A stretch of DNA of 64,000 nucleotides, taken from Nocardia stercoris (GTDB taxonomy: Bacteria; Actinomycetota; Actinomycetes; Mycobacteriales; Mycobacteriaceae). The notes under the pieces are model-generated. The model was not told where the DNA came from and did no database searches. It saw only the letters and a program-made list of their open reading frames with translations. Both the position numbers and the translations under genes were made by a program. Of the stretch, positions 51,710 to 60,420 are shown one piece after another (position 1 is the stretch's first letter; each line of letters begins with the position of its first letter). The stretch spans positions 1-64,000 of the forward strand of contig NZ_RFFH01000015.1 in the NCBI RefSeq assembly GCF_003696265.1. Reading direction: 5' to 3'.

Positions 51710-53233
51710 TCAGCGAGTGGTCGGGCGCACAATTGGGAAGAGTATCGTTTCCCGGATTCCGTGACCGGTGAGTGCCATCAGCAAGCGGTCGATTCCCATA
51801 CCGGTACCCGTGGTCGGCGGCATACCGTGTTCCATGGCGGCCAAGAAGTCCTCGTCCAGGCGCATCGCCTCGTCGTCGCCGGCCGCCGCGAGCCGGGCCT
51901 GATCGACGAACCGTTCCCGCTGAATGACCGGGTCCACGAGTTCGGAATATCCGGTAGCCAGCTCGAAGCCGCGCACGTACAGATCCCACTTCTCGGTGAC
52001 CCCGGGTTTGCTGCGGTGCTGGCGGGTCAGCGGCGAGGTCTCCACCGGGAAGTCCCGAACGAAAGTAGGTGCGTACAGCTTGTCGCCGTACATGTGCTCC
52101 CACAGCTCCTCGACCAGCTTGCCGTGGCCGTAGCCCTTGTCCTGCGGAATTTCCAGCCCGACCCGGTCGGCCAGCGCCAGCAATTCGGCGACCGTCGTTT
52201 CGGGTGTGACCTCGACACCGATCGACTCCGACAGCGACGGATACATCTCGACGGTGTTCCACTCGCCACTCAGGTCGTATTCCGTACCATCGGCGAGGGT
52301 TACCACGAGGGTGCCGTAGACCTCCTGCGCGACCTCCTGGATCAATTCGCGCATCATTGTGGCCGAGTCGTCGTACGTGCCGTAGGCCTCATACGTTTCC
52401 AACATCGCGAACTCGGGCGAATGTGTCGAGTCGGACCCTTCGTTTCGGAAGTTTCGGTTGATCTCGAAGACCTTCTCGATCCCGCCGACAACACAACGCT
52501 TCAGGAACAGCTCCGGCGCAATGCGCAGGAACAGGTCCATGTCGAGCGAGTTGGAGTGCGTGACGAACGGCCGGGCCGCGGCACCACCGTGCAGAGTCTG
52601 CAACATGGGGGTTTCGACTTCGAGAAATCCCCTGCGTTCCAAGGCATTTCGCAGCGCACGCACTGCGGCCACGCGCGTGCGCGCCATTTCCCGGGCCTCC
52701 GGCCGCACCACCAGGTCGACATAACGCTGCCGGACCCGCGACTCCTCGCTCATCTCCTTGTGCGCCACCGGCAGCGGCCGCAACGACTTCGCGGCCATCG
52801 ACCACGAATCCGCCATGATGCTCAATTCGCCGGTGCGCGAAGCGATCACCTCACCGTGCACGTAGACGAAGTCGCCGAGGTCGACATCGGCCTTCCACGC
52901 CGCCAGCGCGTCCGCGCCGACACCGTTCAGGCTGATCATCGCCTGCAGCTTGGTGCCGTCACCCTCCTGCAGCGTCGCGAAACACAACTTGCCGGTGTTG
53001 CGGAAGAAAATGACCCGGCCGGCGACACCGGCTTGCACACCGGTCTCGGTACCGGCCGCCAGGTCCGGATACGTGGCGCGAATCTCGGCGAGCGTATGCG
53101 TCCGGGGCACCACCACCGGATACGCTTCCTGCCCCTGTTCGAGCAGCCGTTCCCGCTTCTCCCGGCGAATCCGCATCTGCTCGGGGAGATCGGTCTCCGG
53201 GGCGGCGGGCGAAGAGGGTTTCGGTGTACTCAC
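51710..53233 (-). CDS. lysS: Lysyl-tRNA synthetase, class II
   Basis: A 507-residue class II synthetase: N-terminal OB fold (GRVIFFRNTGKLCFATLQEG), motif 2 region (FEINRNFRNEGSDSTHSPEF) and motif 3 (GTGMGIDRLLMALTG). It corresponds to Rv3598c. GTG start at 53233. A 124-base gap separates it from lsr2. Confidence 0.96.
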   Translation of the reverse strand: MSTPKPSSPAAPETDLPEQMRIRREKRERLLEQGQEAYPVVVPRTHTLAEIRATYPDLAAGTETGVQAGVAGRVIFFRNTGKLCFATLQEGDGTKLQAMISLNGVGADALAAWKADVDLGDFVYVHGEVIASRTGELSIMADSWSMAAKSLRPLPVAHKEMSEESRVRQRYVDLVVRPEAREMARTRVAAVRALRNALERRGFLEVETPMLQTLHGGAAARPFVTHSNSLDMDLFLRIAPELFLKRCVVGGIEKVFEINRNFRNEGSDSTHSPEFAMLETYEAYGTYDDSATMMRELIQEVAQEVYGTLVVTLADGTEYDLSGEWNTVEMYPSLSESIGVEVTPETTVAELLALADRVGLEIPQDKGYGHGKLVEELWEHMYGDKLYAPTFVRDFPVETSPLTRQHRSKPGVTEKWDLYVRGFELATGYSELVDPVIQRERFVDQARLAAAGDDEAMRLDEDFLAAMEHGMPPTTGTGMGIDRLLMALTGHGIRETILFPIVRPTTR

Positions 53234-53280
53234 GGAGTACTACCCTAGCGCGGCGTAACGGCACGCCGGCGCCTGGGCGA

Positions 53281-53712
53281 TCACAGCGACGCGAGCGCCG
53301 CCACCTCGCGAATCAGGTGCGGAGCCGACGCCGCCACCGACAGCAGTCCGGCCGCCTTCACCGCCTGATATCCACCGACCAGATCCGTCGCCCGGTGCAG
53401 GCCCAGCTGCTGCAACGAGGCCGCCGCCAAACTGGAGGTATAACCCTCCGAGCAGACCACGATCCATTCCACGTCGTGATCCACGGCCAGCGCGATCCGC
53501 GCGGAACTCGACGGATCCAGCCGCCATTCCAGAACATTGCGTTCGATCACCAACGCGCCGGGCAGGGTGCCCTCCCGCTGCCGTTGCGCCTGCGGCCGGA
53601 TATCGACCAGCAGCGCACCGCGCGCGATCGCCTCCGGCAATTCGAAGGTATAGACGCGGCGCAACCGCGAACGGGCGTCGTCGAGCATGCGGTCGATCGT
53701 CATGTGAGTCAT
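53281..53712 (-). CDS. Rhodanese-domain protein linked to cysteine dioxygenase
   Basis: A 143-residue single-domain rhodanese with LVDIRPQAQRQREGTLPGAL and the active-site loop CSEGYTS (Cys87-Ser93), a substitution of the usual CxxGxR that is typical for rhodaneses of the cysteine-oxidation branch. Its ATG overlaps the dioxygenase stop (ATGA). It probably handles sulfane sulfur or sulfinate products of cysteine breakdown; the exact reaction is unknown. Confidence 0.85.
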   Translation of the reverse strand: MTHMTIDRMLDDARSRLRRVYTFELPEAIARGALLVDIRPQAQRQREGTLPGALVIERNVLEWRLDPSSSARIALAVDHDVEWIVVCSEGYTSSLAAASLQQLGLHRATDLVGGYQAVKAAGLLSVAASAPHLIREVAALASL

Positions 53713-54320
53713 TTCGCGGCGCCTTCGGGCTCGTCGGTGAGCACGGTCCGGGTCCGCCGCAGCGTTCCCTGCCCGCTCACTTCGTAATAGGACATGGCTG
53801 TCAGTGGTGGTGAATAGGCATGCACGGAAAGCGTCGGATCCAGTGGTCCGGCCAGATGCACGGCCGAATCGGGTGCGCGCACGACGTCGTGCACCCAGCC
53901 GAGCGGAAATGCGGCCTGATCACCCGCGAGCAGCGTGCGATTTCGTAAGCGGGTCCCGTTCCAGCGCGACTCGGTCAGCGCACCGCTGAGCACGGTGAGC
54001 GCGCCCAGCGATCCGGCGTGGTCGTGCAGGTCGGTGGCGGCCTCGGCGACCCAGCTGATCAGCCAGATGTCGACCTCGTCGTCCGCGTGCAACCGCACGT
54101 GCCAGCGCTCGTCGACCGGCCAGCGGCCGCCCGCGGGCAGCAGATGGTCGTAGCGGCCGGACAGCACGTCCTCGGCACCCTCGTCGGTGAGCCGCAGCAG
54201 ATCGGCCGGCCGCAACCGGGTCGGCAGCGCGGAAGCCGTTGCGCGCTCGGTCAATTCGAGCGGCAGGCGCACAGGCGACGGCGCGGCGGCAACGGAAGGG
54301 GAAAGAACGGAAGTACGCAT
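53709..54320 (-). CDS. Cysteine dioxygenase type I
   Basis: Oxidises cysteine to cysteine sulfinate with Fe(II) and O2. The 203-residue cupin has the three-His iron site: His99 and His101 (TDLHDHAGSLGAL) and His144 (GWVHDVV). It is the first gene of a two-gene operon with the rhodanese. The leader contains a Cys-codon reading frame and alternative hairpins (54348-54428), implying that the operon senses Cys-tRNA supply. ATG 54320 has GGAG about ten bases upstream. Confidence 0.9.
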   Translation of the reverse strand: MRTSVLSPSVAAAPSPVRLPLELTERATASALPTRLRPADLLRLTDEGAEDVLSGRYDHLLPAGGRWPVDERWHVRLHADDEVDIWLISWVAEAATDLHDHAGSLGALTVLSGALTESRWNGTRLRNRTLLAGDQAAFPLGWVHDVVRAPDSAVHLAGPLDPTLSVHAYSPPLTAMSYYEVSGQGTLRRTRTVLTDEPEGAAK

Positions 54321-54347
54321 GAGCGAGACTCCAGGAGAAGTGAATCG

Positions 54348-54397
54348 GTCGAGGGCAGAACGTATGCCTCGAACAGCCGAGGCGAATCAGCCTCGAC
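54348..54397 (-). promoter_or_regulatory. Mutually exclusive hairpins of the cysteine dioxygenase leader
   Basis: On the minus strand CGAGGC (54390-54395), GCCTCG (54378-54383) and CGAGGC (54366-54371) occur in series, so the middle element can pair with either neighbour. GTCGAGG (54391-54397) can also pair with CCTCGAC (54348-54354) further down. The first hairpin lies across the stop codon of the leader peptide, so ribosome position would decide which pair forms. Confidence 0.6.
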
Positions 54398-54428
54398 AAC
54401 ACTCCTGGGTGCTCACACGGAAGGACAC
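54387..54428 (-). CDS. Leaderless Cys-codon leader peptide
   Basis: GTG at 54428 opens a 13-codon frame MSFRVSTQECCRG ending TGA at 54387, with two adjacent TGT codons near the end. TAGACT at 54435-54440 is a good -10 exactly six bases before the GTG, so the mRNA would begin at the start codon. Published mycobacterial polycysteine leaderless small frames have this layout and attenuate sulfur-metabolism operons according to cysteine. A shorter start at GTG 54416 would still include both Cys codons. Confidence 0.7.
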   Translation of the reverse strand: MSFRVSTQECCRG

Positions 54429-54451
54429 GCGGAAAGTCTAGCAAAGAGCGC

Positions 54452-54480
54452 GGCGCGCACAACCCACTGTTGCGCGCGCC
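54452..54480 (-). terminator. Hairpin terminator of the pan/coaX operon
   Basis: GGCGCGCACAA and TTGCGCGCGCC pair over 11 positions with one mismatch around a seven-base loop, 10 bases beyond the coaX stop and just upstream of the next promoter. Confidence 0.6.
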
Positions 54481-54490
54481 ACACGAAACG

Positions 54491-55282
54491 TCAGCGACGG
54501 CGCTGCTGGTTGCGCTCGTAGACCAGCCGCAGGCCGTCCAGGGTCAGATGCGGTTCGTGCTGGTCGATGGTCTCCGACTCCGGCACGATCAGCGGCGCGG
54601 TCGCACCGGTCGCCACCACCACCACGTCGTCGCCGGCGAAGGCGGACATCTCGTCGCGGATCCGGTCGATCAGGCCGTCGACGAGCCCGGCGAAACCGTA
54701 GACCGCGCCCGACTGCATGCATTCCATGCTGTTCTTGCCGACCACCGATCGCGGCCGGGCCAGCTCGGCGCGACGCAGCGCACTGCGCTCGACCAGCGCC
54801 TCGGTGGAGATCTCCACACCGGGCGCGATGATGCCGCCGAGGAACTCGCCCTTGGCCGATACCAGGTCCACACAGATCGCGGTCCCGAAGTCGACCACGA
54901 TCGACGGCGCGGCGAAACGGTGGAAAGCGGCCAGGCAGTTGACGATCCGGTCCGCACCCACCTCCTTGGGATTGTCGACCAGCAGCGGAATCCCGGTCCG
55001 CACACCGGGTTCCACCAGCACGTGCGGTACCGCGGACCAGTACCGGCCCAGCATGGTGCGCAGCTCACGCAGCACCGGCGGCACCGTCGACAAGGCCGAG
55101 ACGCCGACCACCTGTTCCAGCCGCTCACCCACCAAACCCCGCACCTGCATGGCGAATTCGTCGGCGGTCAGCAGCGGATTGGTGTGGATCCGCCAGGTCT
55201 GCTCCAGCGTGGCGTTCGTGCCGCTGCCACTGAACAGGCCCAGATCGATGCTCGTGTTGCGGACGTCGATGGTCAGCAGCAT
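54491..55282 (-). CDS. coaX: Type III pantothenate kinase CoaX
   Basis: First step of CoA synthesis. The 263-residue protein has the phosphate-binding motif LLTIDVRNTSIDLGLF, PGVRTGIPLLVDNPKEVGADRI-type region and IVVDFGTAICVDLV, signatures of the type III, acetate-kinase-fold enzymes. It follows panD by seven bases in the panC-panD-coaX operon, so pantothenate synthesis and phosphorylation are co-expressed. Confidence 0.93.
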   Translation of the reverse strand: MLLTIDVRNTSIDLGLFSGSGTNATLEQTWRIHTNPLLTADEFAMQVRGLVGERLEQVVGVSALSTVPPVLRELRTMLGRYWSAVPHVLVEPGVRTGIPLLVDNPKEVGADRIVNCLAAFHRFAAPSIVVDFGTAICVDLVSAKGEFLGGIIAPGVEISTEALVERSALRRAELARPRSVVGKNSMECMQSGAVYGFAGLVDGLIDRIRDEMSAFAGDDVVVVATGATAPLIVPESETIDQHEPHLTLDGLRLVYERNQQRRR

Positions 55283-55289
55283 CGCGGGC

Positions 55290-55712
55290 TCAGGCGGTCG
55301 CGCGCAGGTTACGCGGCGAGGTCAGTCCGGAGCCCTCCGGCGCGTGCGCCGGATCCGCGCCCAACTGGATCGGCCGGTTGGCCTCGTCGACGAACACGAC
55401 CTTCGGCTCGTAGGCGGCCACCTCGGCCTCGTTCATCATGCCGTAGGCGATCAGGATCACCAGGTCGCCCGGGTGCACGAGATGTGCTGCGGCACCGTTG
55501 ATCCCGATCACACCGGAACCACGCTCGCCGGCGATGACATAGGTCTCGAGCCGGGCGCCGTTGTCGATGTCGACGATGCACACCTGCTCGCCCTCGAGCA
55601 GGTCGGCGGCGTCGAGCAGATCCTGGTCGACCGTGACCGAGCCGACGTAGTGCAGATCCGCGTGGGTCACCGTGGCGCGGTGGATCTTCGACTTCATCAT
55701 GGTGCGAAACAT
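55290..55712 (-). CDS. panD: Aspartate 1-decarboxylase PanD (pyruvoyl enzyme)
   Basis: Makes beta-alanine for pantothenate. The 140-residue proenzyme carries the self-cleavage site Gly24-Ser25 (HYVGSVTVD), giving a pyruvoyl group, and the catalytic Lys9/Tyr region (KSKIHRATV). The C-terminal tail (NLRATA) extends past the E. coli length as in mycobacteria, where it is the pyrazinoic-acid site. Confidence 0.95.
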   Translation of the reverse strand: MFRTMMKSKIHRATVTHADLHYVGSVTVDQDLLDAADLLEGEQVCIVDIDNGARLETYVIAGERGSGVIGINGAAAHLVHPGDLVILIAYGMMNEAEVAAYEPKVVFVDEANRPIQLGADPAHAPEGSGLTSPRNLRATA

Positions 55713-55722
55713 CGCGTCACCT

Positions 55723-56691
55723 CTACTGGCTGTCGGCCGCGGTGGCGGCGGAACGGGAATCGACCGCGGTAGCGGCGGTATCGGGAGTGGTCGGATGGCC
55801 GGGGATGCCGGAGGCCAGGGAGATCGCCATATTGTCGATCAGGCGGGTGCTGCCGACACGGGCCGCGATCAGCAGGCGGGCGTTGCCGCCGTCGGGACGC
55901 ACCGGACCCAGGTCCGAGGCGCGCAGCTCCAGGTAGTCGACGTCGATGTCGGGCGCCGCGGACAGCACCGCGCGCGCGGCGGCGAGCACACCGTCGGGGC
56001 CCAGACCGCCGGCGTGCCGGCCGGCCACCAGGGCCGCGGACAGCACCGTGGACAGCTCCCGCTGCTCCGGGCCCAGGTAGCGGTTGCGCGACGACAGCGC
56101 CAACCCGTCGGGTTCGCGGACCGTGGCGACCGGAACGATATCGACGTCGAAGTTCAGGTCCCGCACCATCTGACGGATCAAAGTCAGCTGCTGGTAATCC
56201 TTTTCGCCGAAGAACGCCTCGTGCGGCTGCGCGATCTGCAGCAGCTTGGCGACCACGGTCAGCATGCCCGCGAAATGCCCCGGTCGAACGGCGCCTTCGA
56301 GTTCGGCGCCCAGCGGGCCCGGCTGCACGGTGGTGCGCGGACCGTCCGGGTACATCTCGGATGCGCTGGGCGCGAACACGATCTCGACACCCTCGGCGCG
56401 CAGCAACTCCACGTCGGCGTCCAGGGTGCGCGGGTACTTGTCCAGGTCCTCGCCGGCGCCGAACTGCAGCGGGTTCACGAAGATCGACACGATCACCAGC
56501 TGGTTGGTGCGCTTGGCCCGCCGCACCAGTTCCAGGTGTCCCTCGTGCAGCGCGCCCATGGTCGGCACCAGCGCGACCTTGCGGCTCACCGCCCGCATGG
56601 CCTTGGCCACGGCGGTGACCCGGGCCGGATCGTGCAGCACGGTCAGCTCGCCCCGGGTGTAGGAACCGCGCAACGCGGTCGGGTCGGCCAT
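55723..56691 (-). CDS. panC: Pantothenate synthetase PanC
   Basis: Joins pantoate and beta-alanine with ATP. The 322-residue enzyme has LVPTMGALHEGHLELVRRAK, VSIFVNPLQFG, FFGEKDYQQL and LALSSRNRYL, family motifs. The C terminus has an extra Ala/Thr-rich tail. ATG 56691 shares its A with the upstream stop and has GAGGGG ahead. Confidence 0.94.
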   Translation of the reverse strand: MADPTALRGSYTRGELTVLHDPARVTAVAKAMRAVSRKVALVPTMGALHEGHLELVRRAKRTNQLVIVSIFVNPLQFGAGEDLDKYPRTLDADVELLRAEGVEIVFAPSASEMYPDGPRTTVQPGPLGAELEGAVRPGHFAGMLTVVAKLLQIAQPHEAFFGEKDYQQLTLIRQMVRDLNFDVDIVPVATVREPDGLALSSRNRYLGPEQRELSTVLSAALVAGRHAGGLGPDGVLAAARAVLSAAPDIDVDYLELRASDLGPVRPDGGNARLLIAARVGSTRLIDNMAISLASGIPGHPTTPDTAATAVDSRSAATAADSQ

Positions 56692-57656
56692 CAGGAATTC
56701 CCCTCTGTCAGCCCACTCGGGGGACATACACGGTGTGCGGCAAGCAGATCCAGCAGCGCGGGATCGGCTTTCGCTCGTTCGGCGGTCCGCAGCGACAGCG
56801 CGCGGTACCCGGCGGCCACTTCGGGATCGAAGCCCTCGAGGGCGGCGAGGTGAGCCGCCACCGCCGCCACGTCACCGCGGGCGACCGGCCCGGTGAGGGC
56901 GGACTGGCCGCGGCGCAGCGCATTGTCCAGGGCGGCCGAGACCATCGGGGCCAGCATCCGCTCGGCCAGGCCGTTGGGCTGGTCGTCCACCAGCTGCTGC
57001 CCCAGCAGACCCGGGCCGGCGAGCGCGCCGCGCAGCACGTCGACCGCGTCGAGGACCAACGTGACCAGATGGTTGGCGCCGTGCGCGAGCGCGGCGTGAT
57101 ACAGCGTGCGCTGCTGCTCGGTGACCCGGACCGGTTCGCCGCCGATCTCCAGCACCAGCGCCTGCGCGACCGCGTACCCGATCTCGTCGGCGGCCGTGAT
57201 GCCGAAACAGCAGTCGGCCAGCCGGGTGATGTCCTCGTCGTGGCCGGTGAAGGTCATGGCGGGATGGATGGCCAGCGGCCGGGCACCGGCCGCGGTCAGC
57301 GGTTCCAGGACGGCGATCCCGTGCGCGCCGGCGACATGCGCGACGAAGGTGCCGGGCCGCACCACCTCGGCGGCGGCCAGCCCGGCCACCAGGCCGGGCA
57401 GCTCGGCGTCCGGGACGGCCAGGATCAGCAACTCGCTCTGCGCGGCAACCTCTTCCGGGGACAGCACCCGGGAGTCCGGGAGCCGGGTCTGCGCACGCCG
57501 CAGCGAGGCATCCGAGACCGCGGACACGCCGAATACGACGTGACCGGAACGCTCCAGTGCCACACCCAGAGCGGAGCCGACGCGTCCCGCCGAGACGATT
57601 CCCACCGTCAGTCGTGCAGGCGCAGGGTCGACTTCAGAGACCATGCCAGAGGTCAC
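56691..57656 (-). CDS. Rossmann-like and DUF2520 domain protein (Rv3603c-like)
   Basis: A 321-residue NAD(P)-binding protein with VGIVSAGRVGSALGVALERS at the N terminus and the DUF2520 region (HPAMTFTGHDEDITRLADCC, LAHGANHLVTLV). It is of the 6-phosphogluconate dehydrogenase/F420-oxidoreductase superfamily. In M. tuberculosis the same gene precedes panC. Function is unproved; ketopantoate reductase has been suggested by context. GTG 57656 has GAGAGGA five bases upstream. Confidence 0.85.
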   Translation of the reverse strand: MTSGMVSEVDPAPARLTVGIVSAGRVGSALGVALERSGHVVFGVSAVSDASLRRAQTRLPDSRVLSPEEVAAQSELLILAVPDAELPGLVAGLAAAEVVRPGTFVAHVAGAHGIAVLEPLTAAGARPLAIHPAMTFTGHDEDITRLADCCFGITAADEIGYAVAQALVLEIGGEPVRVTEQQRTLYHAALAHGANHLVTLVLDAVDVLRGALAGPGLLGQQLVDDQPNGLAERMLAPMVSAALDNALRRGQSALTGPVARGDVAAVAAHLAALEGFDPEVAAGYRALSLRTAERAKADPALLDLLAAHRVCPPSGLTEGNS

Positions 57657-57876
57657 CGTTGTCCTCTCGAAATTTCGTTCCAGTCCCGCTAGCGGGTACC
57701 GGACGTTGACGAGTCGAGCCTATGACGGGTCACGGATTCGGGCCAGACCGGGGGTCGGTGATTAGTCTCACCGCTCGACCTACCGGACGTCTCGCTCGGC
57801 GGCGCGTCCCCGACCAGCGGCAACTCCTACGGTTCCACTGCTGCCGCAGCTCCCAGCGGCACGTGTAGGCCGCGGT

Positions 57877-58953
57877 TCAGTTCTGGACGCCGCCGCGTTC
57901 GGATTGCAGGTTCGCCATGATCTCGGCGACCGACAGCTTGCGGACCGCCGGATCGCTCGAGGTCGTCCGCCGGCGGCGACGGGCACCGGCCGCGGCCTTC
58001 CCAGCCACACCGGCGAACCCCTTGCGCGCGGACGCTCGGTCCGCGTCGCCCGCGGTGTCGGTGACCTCAGCGGCGGCGTCGGCCGCATCAGTGGCGGCCG
58101 CATCAGTGGCGGCAGGATCGGCGGCGGGATCGGTCGAGTCGGCAGCGGCGGCCGCAGCTGCCGGAACCGGCTCGGGTGCGGCCGGGTCGACCGCGACCGG
58201 CGGCACCTCGTCACTCGCCGGATCGAACACGGAACGGAAGGCCCAGCCCGGGTTCGCGGACTCCTGCGACGCGGCGAACGCCGCGGCCAGATGCTCGAGC
58301 GGAACCACCGAGGTCTCCGCAGTGACCGGGTCGTCGTACGGCTTGGCGAACGCCGGGGCCGCCGGATGGTCGGCCTCGTAGCGGGGTGCCATGGCGTTCA
58401 GCGGCACCGGCGCGTCCTCGCCGGTGGGCGAACTCCACGCATCCCACGAATCGGCATCCGTAGAGCTATCGTTCGCCGGCCTCAGCAACTCCGGCAGCCG
58501 CACGGCGTCGGCGCGCAGCGCGCGGCGCTCGCCCGGCAGGTCGCCGTCGAACAGCCGCTGCAGGCTCTCCCGCAGCACGGACAACTCCGTACGCAGAGCG
58601 GCGAGCTCGGCGGCGTCGGCACCCACCTCGGCCCGCACCCGCGCCTCCACCCCGAGCTCGTACTCGCGGCGCGCGGTGATCTCCCGCTCGAGCTGCAACT
58701 CGTACACGGTCTGCAGATTACGAACCTTGGCCTGGTCACCGGCGGCGTCGCGCCGGAACCGGGTGGCCGCGAGGGCACCGATCACGGCCGCCCACAACGC
58801 GATCACCAGGCCCAGCCGGACCAGTTGCAGACTGCTGCTGAACACCAGGAACGCGCTCGATACCACACCGAGCAGAACGAGCACACCGACGACGGCCCTG
58901 CCCGGATCGACCCGACTCCGCGGGGAATTGCTGGTACGGGTCGGTGACGCCAT
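57877..58953 (-). CDS. DUF6779-like membrane protein with Ala/Pro-rich tail (Rv3604c-like)
   Basis: A 358-residue protein: two membrane spans at about 21-39 and 47-62, a coiled-coil (about 75-150, rich in Glu, Arg and Leu), then a long acidic Ala/Asp/Pro-rich region with repeats (DPAATDAAATDAADAAAEV) and a basic Arg cluster (GARRRRRTTSS) before KLSVAEIMANLQSERGG. It corresponds to Rv3604c by position. Function is unknown. Confidence 0.78.
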   Translation of the reverse strand: MASPTRTSNSPRSRVDPGRAVVGVLVLLGVVSSAFLVFSSSLQLVRLGLVIALWAAVIGALAATRFRRDAAGDQAKVRNLQTVYELQLEREITARREYELGVEARVRAEVGADAAELAALRTELSVLRESLQRLFDGDLPGERRALRADAVRLPELLRPANDSSTDADSWDAWSSPTGEDAPVPLNAMAPRYEADHPAAPAFAKPYDDPVTAETSVVPLEHLAAAFAASQESANPGWAFRSVFDPASDEVPPVAVDPAAPEPVPAAAAAAADSTDPAADPAATDAAATDAADAAAEVTDTAGDADRASARKGFAGVAGKAAAGARRRRRTTSSDPAVRKLSVAEIMANLQSERGGVQN

Positions 58954-59022
58954 GCACGTCAGGGTAGTACGCAACCCCGCCCGGTGTGACCAGCATCCAC
59001 AGTGATCCGTACCGCATCGTAG

Positions 59023-59502
59023 CTAACTTGTAGCCGCTTCGTCAGGAGGCTCGCTGGGCGCCTGGCAGCAATATTCCAGCCACAGGGCCGCCGCGACCAG
59101 GGCCACTGCGGCGATCAAACCGGTCACCGCGCCCGGAGTATCGGAACTCGCCGAATGCATCGAACTGCGTTCGGGCAACAGCCAGATGAGGAATCCGAGC
59201 CACACCCCGGCCGCCAGCGAACCGACCTGCGCCGACGCCTTCGCCAACGCGACCGCCCGGGCCGCCGTGATCGGATGCAGCTGCTTGGGTCCCGGCCCGA
59301 TCCGCTCGTCACCGATCCGGTTGCGGATCAACAGCCCGAGCACACCCTCGAGGACCGCCACCGGATACAGCGAGGCACCCGCGAAGACCGAGATCGGCGG
59401 GAAGGTCGAGTAGGCCATCCGGGTACCCACCCAGGCCGCGCCGGCCGCGACCAGCAGATTCGCCAGCAGGTCCAGAACCCGCGTCGGGCGCATAACGTTC
59501 AT
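59023..59502 (-). CDS. DUF3180 membrane protein (Rv3605c-like)
   Basis: A 159-residue four-span membrane protein of the DUF3180 family: MRPTRVLDLLANLLVAAGA, GPGPKQLHPITAARAVALAK-type loop and a charged end. Its ATG overlaps the folK stop (ATGA), placing it in the fol operon. Function is unknown. Confidence 0.85.
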   Translation of the reverse strand: MNVMRPTRVLDLLANLLVAAGAAWVGTRMAYSTFPPISVFAGASLYPVAVLEGVLGLLIRNRIGDERIGPGPKQLHPITAARAVALAKASAQVGSLAAGVWLGFLIWLLPERSSMHSASSDTPGAVTGLIAAVALVAAALWLEYCCQAPSEPPDEAATS

Positions 59503-60011
59503 GCCAGAACCAGTTCGGTACGTCGCACCCCGGCGACCTCCTCGGCGGGCAGTGCGGCGAGCAGCTCGGAGATCGGATACCGGCGCTCGCCGACATCCAG
59601 GGTCGCGTCCGGTGCCACCGCCAGCCAGGGGACCAGCACGAACGCCCGGTGCCGCGCCTGTGGATGCGGCAGGGTCAGCTCGGGATCGGTACTGCGCACG
59701 GGCCCGCCGGCCGCGGTGCAGGCGACCACGTCCACGTCCAGCGTGCGCGCACCCCAGCGCACGATCCGCACCCGATCAGCCGCCTGCTCCAGCTCCCGGC
59801 CACGGCGCAACCAGTCCCACGGCCCGGCATCCGGGTCGTCGACCACCAGCACCGCATTCAGGAAATCCTGTTGGTCGACCCCGCCCCAGGGCGCCGTCTC
59901 GTACACCGGCGACACCGCGACCAGCCACGGCGCGAACGCCTCGACCACGCTGCGCAGATGCGCTTCCCGATCGCCCAGATTCGAGCCGATCGACAGCACG
60001 GCACGACTCAT
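59499..60011 (-). CDS. folK: 6-hydroxymethyl-7,8-dihydropterin pyrophosphokinase FolK
   Basis: Activates the pterin for FolP. The 170-residue HPPK has MSRAVLSIGSNLGDREAHLR, TAPWGGVDQQDFLNAVL, RWGARTLDVDVV and LPHPQARHRAFVLVPW, all family signatures. ATG at 60011; the longer reading overlaps folB and is rejected. Confidence 0.94.
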   Translation of the reverse strand: MSRAVLSIGSNLGDREAHLRSVVEAFAPWLVAVSPVYETAPWGGVDQQDFLNAVLVVDDPDAGPWDWLRRGRELEQAADRVRIVRWGARTLDVDVVACTAAGGPVRSTDPELTLPHPQARHRAFVLVPWLAVAPDATLDVGERRYPISELLAALPAEEVAGVRRTELVLA

Positions 60012-60042
60012 CGCGGCGCCCCGCAGCCGCTCGATGCCACGC

Positions 60043-60420
60043 TCATCGCTGCTCCGCGGCCCGCGTCCGGGTGGTGACCACCCGGACGTCGGCGAACGCG
60101 TGCGGGATCGGCGCCGACGGCTTGTGCAGGGCCACTTCGACTTTCGCGATCCGCGCATCGGTCATCACTGAGTCGGCGATCTCGCTGGCCACCGTCTCGA
60201 TGAGGTTGCGCGGGGTCCCGGTCACGATGTCCACAGCGCGTTCGGCGAGCGCGCCGTAGTCGACCGTGTCACCCAGCTCGTCGGAGGCAGCGGCCGCCGC
60301 GAAATCCAGCCACAGCGTCAGATCGACCACGAACTCCTGACCGTCGCGGCGCTCGAAGTCGAAGCAGCCGTGATAGCCGTAGGCCCGCAGCCCGCGCAGC
60401 TCGATCCGGTCGGAACTCAT
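60043..60420 (-). CDS. folB: Dihydroneopterin aldolase FolB
   Basis: A 125-residue pterin aldolase with LRGLRAYGYHGCFDFERRDG, VDYGALAERAVDIV and LIETVASEIAD; the catalytic Lys is in VEVALHKPSAPIP. Overlaps the folP end by four bases (ATGA). Confidence 0.94.
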   Translation of the reverse strand: MSSDRIELRGLRAYGYHGCFDFERRDGQEFVVDLTLWLDFAAAAASDELGDTVDYGALAERAVDIVTGTPRNLIETVASEIADSVMTDARIAKVEVALHKPSAPIPHAFADVRVVTTRTRAAEQR

